Shown: one piece after another, positions 48,606-62,289 of the stretch | Layout: every line of letters starts with the position of its first letter | Numbering within the stretch: the first letter of the stretch is position 1 | Origin: Gammaproteobacteria bacterium | Lineage (GTDB): Bacteria; Pseudomonadota; Gammaproteobacteria; Pseudomonadales; Halieaceae | Direction: 5' to 3' | DNA: 64,000 nt | Assembly (NCBI GenBank): GCA_024644535.1 | Contig: JAHEKX010000003.1 | Coordinates: 1 to 64,000, forward strand | The notes under the pieces: model-generated | Databases searched by the model: none | Told to the model about the DNA's origin: nothing | What the model saw: the letters and a program-made list of their open reading frames with translations, nothing else | Program-made: the position numbers and the translations under genes

Positions 48606-49829
48606 ATGACAAAAAGAGTCGTTATTACCGGCCTGGGAATTGTATCGTGTCTTGGTAATGACGCGAAAACCGTAACAGACTCGCTGTTCAATGGTGCCTC
48701 TGGCATTAGAACCGATGAAAGCCACATCGAAATGGGCTTGCGCTCACATATCTCTGGTCGGCCCAATATCGATTTCGCCGAACACATCGACCGAAAACAA
48801 CTGCGCTTTATGGGTGATGCCGCGGCCTATGCGTACATTGCAATGCAGCAGGCAATTGAAGACTCTGGCCTCACCCAAGAACAAATATCGAATGTGCGAA
48901 CAGGCATTATTGCGGGCTCCGGTGGTGCATCGGCCTCCAGTCAAACCGAAGCCGCCGATATCCTTCGCGAAAAAGGTATTCGACGGGTCGGCCCTTATCG
49001 CGTGACCCAAACCATGGGCAGTACGGTATCAGCGTGCCTGGCAACGCCCTTCCAAATTAAAGGTGTTAACTACTCTATATCCTCTGCGTGCTCAACTAGC
49101 GCACACTGTATTGGCAACGCCGCCGAGCAAATCCAACTCGGCAAACAAGATGTTGTCTTTGCTGGAGGCGGCGAAGAACTGCACTGGACCATGAGCAGTC
49201 TATTCGACGCCATGGGCGCCTTATCGACCAAATACAACGACACACCGAGCAGAGCTTCCAGAGCCTACGACGCCGACCGAGATGGCTTCGTTATCGCTGG
49301 CGGAGGAGGCATGCTGGTGGTTGAGTCACTGGACCATGCGCTAGCGCGCGGCGCAAAAATTTACGCCGAGCTGGTAGGCTATGGCGCCACCTCTGACGGT
49401 TACGATATGGTAGCACCTTCGGGCGAAGGGGCTATGCGCTGCATGCAACAAGCACTTGCCACTGTGGACGGTCCGATTGATTACATTAACGCGCATGGAA
49501 CCAGTACACCAGCGGGCGACATTCAGGAGATCAAGGCGGTTAGAGCCGCGTTTGAAGGCAGAGACATCCCATATATCAATTCCACCAAGTCACTATCCGG
49601 ACACTCGCTTGGAGCAGCCGGAGTACAAGAAGCCATTTATTCGTTATTAATGCAGCAGAACAGCTTCATTTCTGCATCGGCAAACGTCGAGAACTTAGAT
49701 CCTGACGCAGAAGGGATGCCGGTCGTGCGTGAGCGCATGGACAACGCTAAGTTAGACCGGATTATGTCCAATAGTTTTGGGTTTGGCGGGACGAATGCGT
49801 CTCTTATATTCCAACGCTATCCAGACTAA
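48606..49829 (+). CDS. fabB: 3-oxoacyl-ACP synthase I FabB
   Basis: Elongating condensing enzyme needed for unsaturated fatty acids. The 407 residues include the catalytic Cys162 in [14 protein letters not shown], the two histidines in [12 protein letters not shown] and [14 protein letters not shown], and the Gly-rich end [13 protein letters not shown]. Partner of fabA in one operon. The stop shares four bases with the convergent moeA stop. The desaturase at 13418 gives the cell a second, oxygen-dependent route to unsaturation. Confidence 0.97.
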   Translation: MTKRVVITGLGIVSCLGNDAKTVTDSLFNGASGIRTDESHIEMGLRSHISGRPNIDFAEHIDRKQLRFMGDAAAYAYIAMQQAIEDSGLTQEQISNVRTGIIAGSGGASASSQTEAADILREKGIRRVGPYRVTQTMGSTVSACLATPFQIKGVNYSISSACSTSAHCIGNAAEQIQLGKQDVVFAGGGEELHWTMSSLFDAMGALSTKYNDTPSRASRAYDADRDGFVIAGGGGMLVVESLDHALARGAKIYAELVGYGATSDGYDMVAPSGEGAMRCMQQALATVDGPIDYINAHGTSTPAGDIQEIKAVRAAFEGRDIPYINSTKSLSGHSLGAAGVQEAIYSLLMQQNSFISASANVENLDPDAEGMPVVRERMDNAKLDRIMSNSFGFGGTNASLIFQRYPD

Positions 49830-51025
49830 AACAAGGACTTTAAGGGAATAACCTCTACTGAGTCACCCTCGACAATATCCCGCCCAACCGGTGCGACGAT
49901 TAATACGTCGCTCTGAGTTGCCGCGTACAAAGCACCTGAACTTTGGTTTGCAAAAGGACGCACCTTAGAAACGCCCTGCTCGTTGACTACAGAACCTCGC
50001 AGATACTCTGCCCGCGGGCCACCTTTACGCTGAAAAGCCGCCGTAAGCCATATAGAAAAAGGGGCCAAATCACGTGCCCCTTGCGTAGCCAATAGTATGG
50101 GTCTTGCTAGCAATGAAAAGGTCACCAGCACCGAGCTGGGGTTGCCGGGTAATCCTATAATGGGCTTTCCAGCAATTCGTCCAAAAGCAAAAGGTTTACC
50201 TGGCTTTAACGCCAAACGCCAGAGGTGCAGTTCACCCAAGGCAGTAATGGCTGGCTTGACGTAATCTTCCTCGCCCACAGACACACCGCCCGTTGTGATG
50301 ACTATATCCGCCGTTTGAACGGCTTGCTGCAGAGCATTACAGGTCGCCACAAGGGTATCGGCGAGATGCCAGACACCAACCACTTCGCCGCCTGCCTGCT
50401 GGACTAAACCCTCAAGCAGACTACGGTTTGAATTATAAATTGCGCCCGCAGGTAAATCAGAGCTACCAGGCTCCACCAGCTCATCGCCACTTTGCAGTAA
50501 AGCGACTCGGGGCTTTTTAGCGCATACAACAGATGCCAGTCCTTGCGACGCCAAAAGCCCCAAAGCAGCAGGGCCTAACCGTTCGCCAGCACCCAGAAGT
50601 GGTTCGCCCGCGTTGATTTCATGACCGCGAAACCGCACGTTATCACCAACTTTACGCCTTATTGGAACTCGGACTCTGTCACCATCGACCTCGCAATCTT
50701 CTTGCATAATGACAATGTCAGCGCCATCAGGTAAGGGAGCGCCCGTAAAAATGCGAGCCGCGCTACCTGCGGCAAGAGGCACCGGAACCTGACCCGCTGC
50801 GATGCGTTGCGAGACCGGTAACTCCCGCCCCGAATCAGACACTCGTAAAGCGAATCCATCCATCGCGGAATTGGTATAGGGTGGACTATCGACAGCGGCT
50901 ACAAAAGGCTCTGAAAGAATCCGGCCCAACGCTTGAGTCACCGGAATAGACTCTGTTTGGCCTGCGGCAGTGATACCGGTCAGAATAGAATCTAAGGCTT
51001 CCTGTAAGGGAACAAGTTGCGTCAT
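49826..51025 (-). CDS. moeA: Molybdopterin molybdenumtransferase MoeA
   Basis: Inserts molybdate into adenylylated molybdopterin. The 399 residues show [22 protein letters not shown], the MoCF-biosynthesis motif [14 protein letters not shown] and [13 protein letters not shown], followed by a C-terminal domain IV. The start overlaps the moaB stop by four bases. Confidence 0.96.
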   Translation of the reverse strand: MTQLVPLQEALDSILTGITAAGQTESIPVTQALGRILSEPFVAAVDSPPYTNSAMDGFALRVSDSGRELPVSQRIAAGQVPVPLAAGSAARIFTGAPLPDGADIVIMQEDCEVDGDRVRVPIRRKVGDNVRFRGHEINAGEPLLGAGERLGPAALGLLASQGLASVVCAKKPRVALLQSGDELVEPGSSDLPAGAIYNSNRSLLEGLVQQAGGEVVGVWHLADTLVATCNALQQAVQTADIVITTGGVSVGEEDYVKPAITALGELHLWRLALKPGKPFAFGRIAGKPIIGLPGNPSSVLVTFSLLARPILLATQGARDLAPFSIWLTAAFQRKGGPRAEYLRGSVVNEQGVSKVRPFANQSSGALYAATQSDVLIVAPVGRDIVEGDSVEVIPLKSLF

Positions 51026-51540
51026 TTGTCTGCAATATTCAAAACGCCCACAAAATTACAGGGCTTGTGAGTCGCATCGAGTTGCTCTTTCAGAATTCCC
51101 TCCCAAGCGGTTCGGCAGGCGCCCGTAGAACCAGGCATACAAAAGATGACGGTTTTGTTCGCCATACCGCCCAAAGCGCGAGATTGTACCGTCGAACTGC
51201 CTATCTCTTGCAATGATAAAGCTCTAAAGACCTCGCCGAAGCCTTCGATACGCTTATCAAACAAAGGGGCAAGTGCTTCCGGGGTAGAGTCTCGACCCGA
51301 GAATCCAGTGCCGCCCGTTGTTAAAATCACCTGAATCTCAGGATCTGCTATCCAAGCGGATACTTTTGCACGAATCTGGTAGACGTCGTCAATAACAATG
51401 AACCGGTCTTGCAGTGTATGACCTGCGGCCTTAACTTGCTCTACCAAATATTGGCCCGATGTATCGGTTTCAAGGGTCCGGGTATCGGATATCGTCAAAA
51501 CCGAAACCCCTAAATTCTGAGCCACTGCATTATTATTCAT
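51022..51540 (-). CDS. moaB: Molybdenum cofactor biosynthesis protein MoaB
   Basis: MoaB/MogA-type protein that binds and adenylylates molybdopterin. The 172 residues show VLTISDTRT, ILTTGGTGFSGRDSTPEAL and MPGSTGACRTAWEGIL. It sits between moeA and the RmlD-like gene with short overlaps (four and eight bases). No other cofactor genes of the pathway are in the window. Confidence 0.94.
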   Translation of the reverse strand: MNNNAVAQNLGVSVLTISDTRTLETDTSGQYLVEQVKAAGHTLQDRFIVIDDVYQIRAKVSAWIADPEIQVILTTGGTGFSGRDSTPEALAPLFDKRIEGFGEVFRALSLQEIGSSTVQSRALGGMANKTVIFCMPGSTGACRTAWEGILKEQLDATHKPCNFVGVLNIADK

Positions 51541-52414
51541 GGTGTCTGTTTGCCTTTTGCTGCTGATAGAACGCTTTCACGGCGGGGGCCAACAACCGCC
51601 GCCACGACGTCGGGTGAATACCGAAACTATCAAAAATTTGCTGCGTGCTTAAAGTCCAATCACCTTTGGGTTGCGAGGCATCGGACGAGCGCGCCACGCC
51701 TCCCGAATCGATATTGGCGAACTGACTGGCTGCAGCGAATACCGCCTCACCAAATTCAAAGTAAGATGCACGTTCGTTACTACCGTAATGAAATATACCT
51801 CGATTGTTCGAACCACTACCGACTTGATCAAGGATTGCTGAAATTACCCGAGCGGCATCATCAGCAGATATCGGGTTAAAATACTGGCTATCCGACAAGG
51901 CCATTTTCTCGCCCCGCCCAAAACGCTGCAACATTTTTGCCAGCACACCATCGCCTTGCGCGGAGTACGTAGGTGCCAAACGCAAGATGATGGAGTTTAT
52001 TGTCATATCCTTGACCGCCTGCTCGGCCGCTCGACGAACAAGCCCAAGGTTTGATTCATCGTCGGGTTCATCGCTCTCTGCCCAAGGAGCGTCTTGCATG
52101 GCGCCAGAGAATACCCACGCGCTGCTTTGAAACAGATAAACAATATCGTTTCTAAGACAGGCCTTACCAAACCAGCGAGTGCGCTGTATGTCACTATCGC
52201 TCAAATTGTCTCTGGTCTCTAACAAGGCATCTAAGCGCAGATCGATTAGGCACTCGGGCGACAGGCGTTTTATCGTCTTTTTTGCAACCCTCTCGCTTCT
52301 GAAACGACTGTCGGCGATCGTGATCGTTTGGTATTTATGACGATGTTGTTGATCAAAGATACGCACCAAGGCCATACCTAGAGGCGTATCGCCACCCAAA
52401 ATCAACACTTTCAA
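51533..52414 (-). CDS. RmlD-like sugar-nucleotide-binding (SDR) protein, catalytic residues lost
   Basis: A 293-residue extended short-chain dehydrogenase-like protein most similar in layout to dTDP-4-dehydrorhamnose reductase. Visible are the N-terminal nucleotide-binding strand (MKVLILGGDTPLGMALV), FQSSAWVFSG where RmlD has STDYVFDG, and NPISADDAARVI in the C-terminal half. The catalytic YxxxK is replaced by LxxxR (Leu123, Arg127), so reductase activity is doubtful. It is the first gene of the moaB-moeA run. Function unknown. Confidence 0.7.
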   Translation of the reverse strand: MKVLILGGDTPLGMALVRIFDQQHRHKYQTITIADSRFRSERVAKKTIKRLSPECLIDLRLDALLETRDNLSDSDIQRTRWFGKACLRNDIVYLFQSSAWVFSGAMQDAPWAESDEPDDESNLGLVRRAAEQAVKDMTINSIILRLAPTYSAQGDGVLAKMLQRFGRGEKMALSDSQYFNPISADDAARVISAILDQVGSGSNNRGIFHYGSNERASYFEFGEAVFAAASQFANIDSGGVARSSDASQPKGDWTLSTQQIFDSFGIHPTSWRRLLAPAVKAFYQQQKANRHHE

Positions 52415-52448
52415 CTTGCTGTACCTCCCGCTTTAAACGCAGCTGCGT

Positions 52449-52928
52449 TTAAAACGGAATATCATCGTCGAAATCGGGAAAATCTGCAGGAGGCTGTGAT
52501 GGAGACGCAGGTGCAGGAGCAGCCGCCTGACGGGGGGCATAGCCTTGATTTTGATTACCACCGCCCATGCCGCCGGTCATGCCATCCCCGCGACTATCGA
52601 GCATTTGCATTTCGCTGGCAACAATTTCAGTAGAGTAGCGATCGGCGCCCGATTGGTCTTGCCATTTTCGCGTGCGCAAGGCGCCCTCGACATATACCTT
52701 GGAGCCTTTTTTAAGATACTCACCCGCGATTTCAGCTAAGCGGTTAAAGAAAACGACGCGGTGCCACTCGGTGCGCTCTTGCGGCTGCCCTGTTTGCTTA
52801 TCTTTCCATGTTTCAGAAGTGGCAAGACTAACATTCGTGACCGCGCCACCTGATGGCATAAACCGAGTCTCTGGGTCATTACCCAAATTCCCCACCAAAA
52901 TTACCTTATTTACGCCGCGTGTCGCCAT
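52449..52928 (-). CDS. ssb: Single-stranded DNA-binding protein
   Basis: Tetrameric OB-fold protein coating single-stranded DNA. The start at 52928 ([16 protein letters not shown]) is preceded by GGGGGA; a start 18 bases earlier is less likely. The 159 residues comprise the OB domain to about residue 110, a Gly/Gln/Ala/Pro linker and the acidic tip DFDDDIPF that recruits repair proteins. MFS lies 89 bases upstream on the same strand. Confidence 0.97.
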   Translation of the reverse strand: MATRGVNKVILVGNLGNDPETRFMPSGGAVTNVSLATSETWKDKQTGQPQERTEWHRVVFFNRLAEIAGEYLKKGSKVYVEGALRTRKWQDQSGADRYSTEIVASEMQMLDSRGDGMTGGMGGGNQNQGYAPRQAAAPAPASPSQPPADFPDFDDDIPF

Positions 52929-53017
52929 ACTGTCCCCCGGTTCCATTATCTGTTTTCAGTGTAAGATCATAGCAATTGCACTGTTCAAAAGCACCTATTG
53001 CGAAGCGCATTTACACA

Positions 53018-54208
53018 TCACTTGAGTGCATTATCCAACAATACCGTACTTTGCCAGAACCACAAAAACCAAGCTATAAGCAAAGCAATACAGACCAACA
53101 GCAAAGTCGATGCGTCGGTATTTTGTAAAAGTAGACCGCCGCCAGAGCCACCTAAAAACGCTCCGGCAAACTGAGATGTCGAAAAACTTCCCATGGCGGC
53201 CCCTCGGCGTTGCTGGGTAACACGCTTACTTAATAATGACGGGAGAGACGCCTCTAAAAAATTGAAGCCAACGAAAAAACACCAAAGTGCGCCAATGATT
53301 CCAACATAGCTGCCACCTAAACGGGTGTTAAAGACCCACAAAGCGACACTTAATGAGAGCACCGCCAAACCAAAGGCTAACTTGGGACGCCCAGCACGTT
53401 CGCCTAAACGCATCAGAAGCCCCAAACCAACAACGGACGCGACCAGTACCGGCGCGTATATTTGCCAATGCAGCTCCTTGGGTAACGACAAAGTATTCAA
53501 TAGCTGTAAAGGCACAACCATAAACGCAGCGGTTAAGGTAAAATGTAGAACGAACACACCGGCATTAAGGCGCCACAAGTCGGTATTTTTGTGCCATGCA
53601 TGTGTTGTAGATTCATCGCTTAATTCAGCGAAAATAGGCGCTGCAGGAATACGCCATAAGGTAATAAATACACCCAACACCGCTAAACCCGCAGTAACTA
53701 AGAAAACCAAACGCAATCCACCCCACGCCGCTAGTACCGGCCCTAGCATTAGGGCAATAGCGAACGATCCGCCAATTGATATGCCAACTATGGCCATCGC
53801 TTTCGTGCGCTGCTCGCTGCGAGTGGAATCAGCCAATAGCGCCATGACCGCGCCCGCAATTGCACCCGATCCCTGCAGTGCGCGCCCAAGAATCAACCAC
53901 CACACCGAGGTCGCATAAGCCGCTACAACCGAACCAGCCGCAAACACCAGTAATCCGGCCAAAATCACTGGCTTTCTGCCGATTCGATCCGATAACGACC
54001 CCAGCGGTATCTGTAATAAGGCTTGGGTCAATCCGTACACGCCCAAAGCCAAGCCCAGCAGGGCGGGCGACGCATCGGGCAGCTCCTGCCCGTAAACGAC
54101 CAAAACGGGTAACACCATGAACAAGCCGATCATTCGAGCGCTATACAAAGATGCCAAACCAAGGACTGAACGGCGCTCGTTTTGGGTGAATGGGGTTTGA
54201 GTAATCAC
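53018..54208 (-). CDS. MFS transporter
   Basis: Twelve-helix major facilitator of 396 residues; starts at GTG 54208. The loop motif GSLSDRIGRKPVI between helices 2 and 3 and the antiporter-like QALLQIPLG are visible, suggesting a drug/H+ efflux type, but the substrate is not known. Its place between uvrA and ssb matches Pseudomonas gene order. Divergent from uvrA. Confidence 0.9.
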   Translation of the reverse strand: MITQTPFTQNERRSVLGLASLYSARMIGLFMVLPVLVVYGQELPDASPALLGLALGVYGLTQALLQIPLGSLSDRIGRKPVILAGLLVFAAGSVVAAYATSVWWLILGRALQGSGAIAGAVMALLADSTRSEQRTKAMAIVGISIGGSFAIALMLGPVLAAWGGLRLVFLVTAGLAVLGVFITLWRIPAAPIFAELSDESTTHAWHKNTDLWRLNAGVFVLHFTLTAAFMVVPLQLLNTLSLPKELHWQIYAPVLVASVVGLGLLMRLGERAGRPKLAFGLAVLSLSVALWVFNTRLGGSYVGIIGALWCFFVGFNFLEASLPSLLSKRVTQQRRGAAMGSFSTSQFAGAFLGGSGGGLLLQNTDASTLLLVCIALLIAWFLWFWQSTVLLDNALK

Positions 54209-54266
54209 ACGGTGTTCTGCTTACAACAAAGTCGCAATGATAACACGAAATAAGCGTAAACAGCTT

Positions 54267-54295
54267 TTGTCAGCTTGCCTTCGGGCAATTATACT
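54267..54295 (+). promoter_or_regulatory. uvrA: uvrA promoter
   Basis: TTGTCA (54267-54272), 17-base spacer and TATACT (54290-54295), 27 bases before the ATG. No LexA-type CTGT-N8-ACAG site is found in the 114-bp MFS/uvrA gap. Confidence 0.78.
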
Positions 54296-54322
54296 GGCGG
54301 ATTGCTTTTTGGAAGGAACACC

Positions 54323-57145
<2,823 letters not shown>

Positions 57146-57226
57146 GACTCAATATTTTACCCATGTAACCTTGTGTGGTTCGATACAATCGCGACCGCGG
57201 TTAATAGGCCTCGGTTTATTTCAGAC

Positions 57227-57251
57227 AAAAAAAAGCCGCACTTTGTGCGGC
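57227..57251 (-). terminator. rplQ: Intrinsic terminator of the alpha operon
   Basis: On the minus strand, 22 bases after the rplQ stop, GCCGCAC-AAA-GTGCGGC (7-bp stem) is followed by eight Ts. On the plus strand only CTTT follows, so it is a weaker end for uvrA. Confidence 0.93.
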
Positions 57252-57273
57252 CTTTAAAAACCAAATTACCGGC

Positions 57274-57669
57274 TTATTCCTCGCCGTCGTCCATATCATC
57301 AATTTCAACAACTGGGCGATCAACCAACTCAACGTAGGCCATTGGCGCGTTATCACCAGCGCGGAAACCACACTTCAAGATACGCAGGTAACCACCGGGA
57401 CGAGTCTGGTAACGGGGGCCGATTTCGCTGAACAACTTACCTACCACCTCTTTATCACGTAGGCGATTAAAAGCAAGACGGCGATTCGCAACGCTATCTT
57501 CCTTGGCCAAAGTGATAATAGGCTCTGCGTAGCTACGCAGCTCCTTAGCTTTAGGTAGAGTCGTCTTAATCAGCTCGTGCTTAACTAAAGACGCCGTCAT
57601 GTTGCGAAACATCGCTTTGCGATGCGAGCTATTACGGTTTAACTGACGTCCACTGTGACGATGACGCAT
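57274..57669 (-). CDS. rplQ: 50S ribosomal protein L17
   Basis: Large-subunit protein near the exit tunnel. The 131 residues start [20 protein letters not shown] and contain [20 protein letters not shown], typical L17, with an acidic end ([10 protein letters not shown]). Last gene of the alpha operon, 58 bases after rpoA, before the terminator. Confidence 0.97.
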   Translation of the reverse strand: MRHRHSGRQLNRNSSHRKAMFRNMTASLVKHELIKTTLPKAKELRSYAEPIITLAKEDSVANRRLAFNRLRDKEVVGKLFSEIGPRYQTRPGGYLRILKCGFRAGDNAPMAYVELVDRPVVEIDDMDDGEE

Positions 57670-57727
57670 GACTATTTTCCTTTACTTCGTGTGCCGTTTT
57701 GGCAGCTATTCAAACTGTTTCCAAGTA

Positions 57728-58732
57728 TTAAAGACTTAACACTCGATCATCATTTTTCAAACTTGCGGGTGGCCAGTTATCGAGTCTCATACCCAAAGAC
57801 AAACCACGTGACGCTAATACATCTTTAATTTCGGTGAGCGACTTCTTACCCAAGTTAGGGGTTTTTAGAAGTTCGACTTCTGTACGCTGAACTAAATCAC
57901 CGATGTAATAAATGTTTTCCGCTTTTAAGCAGTTCGCAGAGCGAACGGTCAATTCTAGATCATCGACCGGACGCAACAAGATCGGATCTACTTCATCTTC
58001 CTCGACTACGGCTTCGGCTTCACCTTCACTTTCAAGGTCCACGAATACGGCCAATTGCTGCTGTAAGATGGTCGCGGCACGTCGAATGGCTTCTTCCGGA
58101 TCAATAGTTCCGTTAGTTTCCAAATCAAGAATCAGCTTATCCAGGTCGGTGCGTTGCTCTACACGAGCAGATTCAACCACGTACGCTACGCGACGGATAG
58201 GAGAGAACGTTGCGTCTAGCTGCAAACGACCAATTGCACGGGTCTCATCTTCCTCATCGCCTCGAGAGTCAGCGGGCGAATAACCCCGACCCCGACTAAC
58301 AACAAGCTTGATTTCAATACCAGAACCGCCAGTCACATTACAGATAAGGTGATCTGGGTTGCAGATTTCGACGTCGTGATCCAAGGTAATATCACCCGCC
58401 GTTACCGGGCCAAGTTCTTTTTTAGACAAAGTTAACTCAGCTTCATCTTTACCGTTAAGAACCACCGCGACGTCTTTCAGGTTTAGAAGAATTTCGATAA
58501 CGTCTTCCTGAACACCTTCTATCGTACTGTACTCGTGTAACACACCGTCGATTTGCACCTCGGTAATCGCACAGCCAGGCATAGAGGATAACAGAATACG
58601 GCGCAGCGCATTGCCAAGCGTATGGCCAAAGCCACGCTCTAGTGGCTCTAAAGTCACCAGAGCTCGCGTATCACTTTTTTCGTCCACCGTTATCACGCGT
58701 GGAGTCAAGAATTCATTTACTGCACTTTGCAT
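57728..58732 (-). CDS. rpoA: RNA polymerase alpha subunit
   Basis: Scaffold for polymerase assembly; its C-terminal domain contacts UP elements and activators. The 334 residues contain the N-terminal dimerisation domain ([36 protein letters not shown]), an acidic linker ([15 protein letters not shown]) and alphaCTD ([44 protein letters not shown]). Placed after rpsD as usual. Confidence 0.98.
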   Translation of the reverse strand: MQSAVNEFLTPRVITVDEKSDTRALVTLEPLERGFGHTLGNALRRILLSSMPGCAITEVQIDGVLHEYSTIEGVQEDVIEILLNLKDVAVVLNGKDEAELTLSKKELGPVTAGDITLDHDVEICNPDHLICNVTGGSGIEIKLVVSRGRGYSPADSRGDEEDETRAIGRLQLDATFSPIRRVAYVVESARVEQRTDLDKLILDLETNGTIDPEEAIRRAATILQQQLAVFVDLESEGEAEAVVEEDEVDPILLRPVDDLELTVRSANCLKAENIYYIGDLVQRTEVELLKTPNLGKKSLTEIKDVLASRGLSLGMRLDNWPPASLKNDDRVLSL

Positions 58733-58765
58733 GTAGCCACCTGTCAGTCAGATTAATCGGATGTA

Positions 58766-59386
58766 TTACTTCGAGTACAACTCAACGATTAAGTTTTCAT
58801 TGATTTCAGAAGTAAGCTCGGCACGCTCTGGGCGAGCTTTAAATACACCTTCTAATTTGTCGGTATTCACGTCGATCCATTCGATGTCCGCACGCTGAGC
58901 AGCGAGTGTCACAGCCGACTGGATACGCAACTGCTTCTTCGCTTTTTCACGAACAGCGACCACATCGCCTGGCTGCACTTGATAAGAAGGAACGTTCACA
59001 ACGGTACCATTCACCAATACACCCTTGTGAGATACCAACTGCCGCGCTTCTGAACGTGTGCACGCAAACCCCATACGATAAACGACGTTATCTAAGCGGC
59101 TTTCTAACAACTGAAGCAGATTCTCACCTGTGGCACCCTTGCGACGCGCAGCCTCTTTGTAGTATCCACGGAACTGCTTCTCGAGAATACCGTAAATACG
59201 ACGAACTTTTTGCTTCTCGCGCAACTGTACCCCGTAGTCAGACAAGCGACCACGACGAGCTCCGTGCATGCCTGGGGCTGTTTCTAATTTACACTTACTT
59301 TCCAACGCACGCGCACCACTTTTCAAAAACAGATCAGTGCCTTCGCGGCGAGCTAATTTACACTTTGGTCCAATATATCGAGCCAT
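58766..59386 (-). CDS. rpsD: 30S ribosomal protein S4
   Basis: Primary 16S rRNA-binding protein and, in E. coli, translational repressor of the alpha operon. The 206 residues begin [20 protein letters not shown] and have the S4 RNA-binding domain ([32 protein letters not shown]). Length and order are standard. Confidence 0.98.
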   Translation of the reverse strand: MARYIGPKCKLARREGTDLFLKSGARALESKCKLETAPGMHGARRGRLSDYGVQLREKQKVRRIYGILEKQFRGYYKEAARRKGATGENLLQLLESRLDNVVYRMGFACTRSEARQLVSHKGVLVNGTVVNVPSYQVQPGDVVAVREKAKKQLRIQSAVTLAAQRADIEWIDVNTDKLEGVFKARPERAELTSEINENLIVELYSK

Positions 59387-59406
59387 GCTAGTTCCTTTCT
59401 ATGCCC

Positions 59407-59799
59407 TTACACGCGGCGCTTCTTGGGTGGGCGACATCCGTTATGAGGAATCGGGGTAACGTCAGTGATGTTAGTGATTTTGTAACCACAACCATTCAAC
59501 GCACGAACCGCAGACTCTCGACCGGGACCAGGGCCTTTAACTTGGACATCCAAGTTCTTAAGGCCGTATTCTTTTGCCGCCTCGCCCGCACGTTCGGCTG
59601 CAACCTGAGCTGCAAACGGGGTGCTTTTACGAGAACCACGGAAACCAGATCCACCAGCGGTCGCCCAACTAAGTGCGTTACCCTGACGGTCAGTAATGGT
59701 GACAATGGTATTGTTAAATGACGCGTGGATATGCGCCACACCGTCCACGACGGTTTTGGTAATCTTACGACGCGGTGCTTTCGCGCTTGGCTTAGCCAT
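59407..59799 (-). CDS. rpsK: 30S ribosomal protein S11
   Basis: Platform protein of the small subunit contacting mRNA near the Shine-Dalgarno helix. The 130 residues show [37 protein letters not shown] and the C-terminus [18 protein letters not shown]. Lies 85 bases after rpsM, a somewhat long gap for this operon. Confidence 0.98.
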   Translation of the reverse strand: MAKPSAKAPRRKITKTVVDGVAHIHASFNNTIVTITDRQGNALSWATAGGSGFRGSRKSTPFAAQVAAERAGEAAKEYGLKNLDVQVKGPGPGRESAVRALNGCGYKITNITDVTPIPHNGCRPPKKRRV

Positions 59800-59884
59800 A
59801 AAATCGTCCTACTTTTAATATCAACACTACACTGCGGTGTAGCTACACTAAGTGAGCGCACAAGGCGCTCGCCATACTACCTAC

Positions 59885-60241
59885 TTACTTACGGATCGGC
59901 TTACGAGGACCCTTGCGCGTACGCGCATTGGTTTTCGTACGCTGCCCGCGTAAAGGCAAACCTTTGCGGTGACGCAACCCACGGTTACAGCCCAAGTCCA
60001 TCAAACGCTTGATGTTCATTGACACTTCCCGGCGCAAATCACCTTCCACCATCATCTCGCCAACTTTCCCGCGAAGCTCGTCCATCTGCGCTTCGCTCAA
60101 GTCACCGATTTTGGCGTCTTCTGCAATATTCGTCGCTGCGCAAAGCGCTTTTGCTTTGGTCTTGCCTACACCATATATGTAGGTCAAGGAAATAACAGCG
60201 TGTTTGTTATCGGGTATGTTGACGCCGGCGATACGTGCCAT
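59885..60241 (-). CDS. rpsM: 30S ribosomal protein S13
   Basis: Head protein forming intersubunit bridges. The 118 residues begin [19 protein letters not shown] and include [20 protein letters not shown], typical S13. First gene of the alpha operon with its own promoter at 60324; GGAGA lies before the ATG. Confidence 0.98.
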   Translation of the reverse strand: MARIAGVNIPDNKHAVISLTYIYGVGKTKAKALCAATNIAEDAKIGDLSEAQMDELRGKVGEMMVEGDLRREVSMNIKRLMDLGCNRGLRHRKGLPLRGQRTKTNARTRKGPRKPIRK

Positions 60242-60323
60242 CCATCTTTCTCCAAATTACTTTACTATTGTGCGAAGGATCGCTAAACCTGCAAATCGCA
60301 TGACACTCGTCAAAAGGCGCGGC

Positions 60324-60352
60324 AGTTTATCGGCTTCGCTCTTAAAAATCAA
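60324..60352 (-). promoter_or_regulatory. rpsM: Alpha-operon promoter upstream of rpsM
   Basis: On the minus strand TTGATT (60347-60352), 17-base spacer and TAAACT (60324-60329), in the rpmJ-rpsM gap, where E. coli also has the alpha promoter. The leader to rpsM would be about 75 nt and may hold an S4-binding structure, which I cannot confirm. Confidence 0.6.
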
Positions 60353-60365
60353 CTCAAGACTTGCC

Positions 60366-60482
60366 TTAACCTTGACGCTGTTTATGGCGTGGGTCTGAAG
60401 AACAAATCACCCGTACCACACCCGCGCGGCGAACCACCTTGCAGTTGCGGCAAATTTTCTTAACTGATGCTCTAACTTTCAT
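60366..60482 (-). CDS. rpmJ: 50S ribosomal protein L36
   Basis: Smallest large-subunit protein, 38 residues: [19 protein letters not shown] followed by [19 protein letters not shown]. Zinc ligands Cys11, Cys14, Cys27 and His33 are all present, so this is the zinc-binding (C+) form. It lies 24 bases after secY, the usual end of the spc operon. Confidence 0.97.
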   Translation of the reverse strand: MKVRASVKKICRNCKVVRRAGVVRVICSSDPRHKQRQG

Positions 60483-60506
60483 CACTTCTCTCCGTTACAA
60501 CAAGTC

Positions 60507-61838
60507 TTACCGAACGCGGCCGGCAGACCCGATATTTTTCAGGTTGGCTTTTTTCATCACTGAATCATACTGCTGCGACATCATATGGCTTTGAACTTGA
60601 GCCATGAAGTCCATCACCACCACAACAACAATCAGCAAAGAGGTACCACCCAAGTAAAAGGGCACGTTCCATGTCACCACCAAAAATTGAGGTAGGAGAC
60701 AAACGAGTGCGATGTACGCCGCACCAAAAACTGTTAGCCGGGTCAACACACCATCGATAAAGTTGGCAGTCTGCTGCCCCGGGCGAATCCCAGGAATAAA
60801 CGCTCCGGATCGCTTCAAGTTATCCGACACTTCTACGGGGTTAAACATTAGAGCCGTGTAGAAGAAGCAGAAGAACACAATAAATACGGTGAACAATAGA
60901 ATATTCAACGGTTGCCCCGGGCCTATCGCCACTGCCAGGTCCTGCAACCAGTCAGACGAGTTCCCACTACCAAACCACTGCGCAATCGACGCCGGAAATA
61001 ACAAGATACTGCTCGCGAAGATTGCCGGTATAACACCCGCCATGTTGACTTTTAAAGGCAGGTGCGAGCTTTGTGCTTGATACATGCGATTGCCGCGCTG
61101 CTGCTTAGCATAGTTAACCGTAATTCGTCGCTGCCCACGCTCGATGAAAATGATCAGGTATATAACAACAATCGCAAGGGCCAAGATACCAAGTAGCACC
61201 AATATGTTTAATTCACCCTGGCGCGCTTGCTCTAGTGATTGTCCAATCGCAGAGGGTAAACCAGCAACAATGCCAGCGAAAATTAACAGAGAAATCCCGT
61301 TACCAACTCCACGCTCTGTGATCTGCTCGCCCAGCCACATCATGAAAATAGCGCCGGTCACGAGAGAGGTGATCGCAATCACGTAAAAAACTGGGGACAC
61401 GCTGTAGGCCATGCCTTGATTAGCCATGCCCACTGTCATACCTGTCGCTTGAACTATCGCCAACGCAACCGTCAAGTAGCGGGTATACTGTGAGATCTTT
61501 CGACGCCCAGACTCACCATCCTTCTTTAACTGTTCTAGCGACGGGGTCACGGCCGACATCAACTGCATAATAATCGAAGCCGATATGTATGGCATGATAC
61601 CAAGTGCCAAGATACTCATACGTTCGAGTGCCCCACCTGAAAACATGTTAGCCAAACCGAGTATAGTTCCTTGGTTTGAGTTAAACAGGGCTTGCAACTG
61701 CGCAGGGTCAATACCCGGTACAGGAATGTGTGTGCCGATGCGATAAATAATCAGCGCAACCAAAACAAACCGTAGGCGAGCAAAAAGCTCGCCCAACCCG
61801 GCTGTATTAACGCCTGGAACCTGCTGCCCGTTTGCCAT
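60507..61838 (-). CDS. secY: Preprotein translocase subunit SecY
   Basis: Channel subunit of the Sec translocon, with ten membrane helices. The 443 residues show [20 protein letters not shown] and [11 protein letters not shown] near the N-terminus, [20 protein letters not shown], and the conserved [22 protein letters not shown] region given in part as [17 protein letters not shown]. The start abuts the rplO stop. Confidence 0.98.
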   Translation of the reverse strand: MANGQQVPGVNTAGLGELFARLRFVLVALIIYRIGTHIPVPGIDPAQLQALFNSNQGTILGLANMFSGGALERMSILALGIMPYISASIIMQLMSAVTPSLEQLKKDGESGRRKISQYTRYLTVALAIVQATGMTVGMANQGMAYSVSPVFYVIAITSLVTGAIFMMWLGEQITERGVGNGISLLIFAGIVAGLPSAIGQSLEQARQGELNILVLLGILALAIVVIYLIIFIERGQRRITVNYAKQQRGNRMYQAQSSHLPLKVNMAGVIPAIFASSILLFPASIAQWFGSGNSSDWLQDLAVAIGPGQPLNILLFTVFIVFFCFFYTALMFNPVEVSDNLKRSGAFIPGIRPGQQTANFIDGVLTRLTVFGAAYIALVCLLPQFLVVTWNVPFYLGGTSLLIVVVVVMDFMAQVQSHMMSQQYDSVMKKANLKNIGSAGRVR

Positions 61839-62285
61839 TTAGTCCTCGACCTTACCGCCAGCCTGCTCGATCGCCGCGCGGGCGCCCTTGGACACACCCA
61901 AGCCTTTAACAGTCAAAGCGCGATCTACGCTGCCTGCCAAAAATATGCGGGCACGAGTCATGTCGTTACGAACCAAATCTGCAGCTTTCAGCGAATCCAT
62001 GTCCACGACATCGCCGGTCAAACGAGCCAAGTCGCCTAAACGAACTTCTGCGGTCTTCATACCAACGCGTGACTTAAAGCCATACTTTGGTAACCGCTTC
62101 TGTAAGGGCATCTGACCGCCCTCGAAACCCGGACGAACTCGTCCGCCAGAGCGAGCTTTTTGCCCTTTGTGACCTCGGCCAGCAGTTTTACCTAAACCGC
62201 TACCGATACCACGACCAACCCGTTTACCGTCTGGACGAGAACCGTCCGCTGGGCTGAGTGTATTTAAACGCATCACGTCAGACAT
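61839..62285 (-). CDS. rplO: 50S ribosomal protein L15
   Basis: Large-subunit assembly protein. I place the start at 62285 ([16 protein letters not shown]) because GAGGGG lies seven bases upstream; ATG at 62273 (MRLNTLSP) is an alternative. The 148 residues contain [20 protein letters not shown] and [15 protein letters not shown]. The upstream frame to 62300 overlaps rpmD and is unlikely. Confidence 0.97.
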   Translation of the reverse strand: MSDVMRLNTLSPADGSRPDGKRVGRGIGSGLGKTAGRGHKGQKARSGGRVRPGFEGGQMPLQKRLPKYGFKSRVGMKTAEVRLGDLARLTGDVVDMDSLKAADLVRNDMTRARIFLAGSVDRALTVKGLGVSKGARAAIEQAGGKVED

Positions 62286-62289
62286 TGTC

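Noticed and set aside
53325-53918. 197-codon plus-strand open frame
   Set aside because: Opposite the MFS gene; Thr/Ala/Arg/Pro-rich composition typical of the reverse complement of a membrane protein.
54275-54289. TTGCC-TTCG-GGCAA hairpin upstream of uvrA
   Set aside because: It lies in the spacer between the -35 and -10 elements and would not be transcribed from that promoter, so an RNA role is unlikely.
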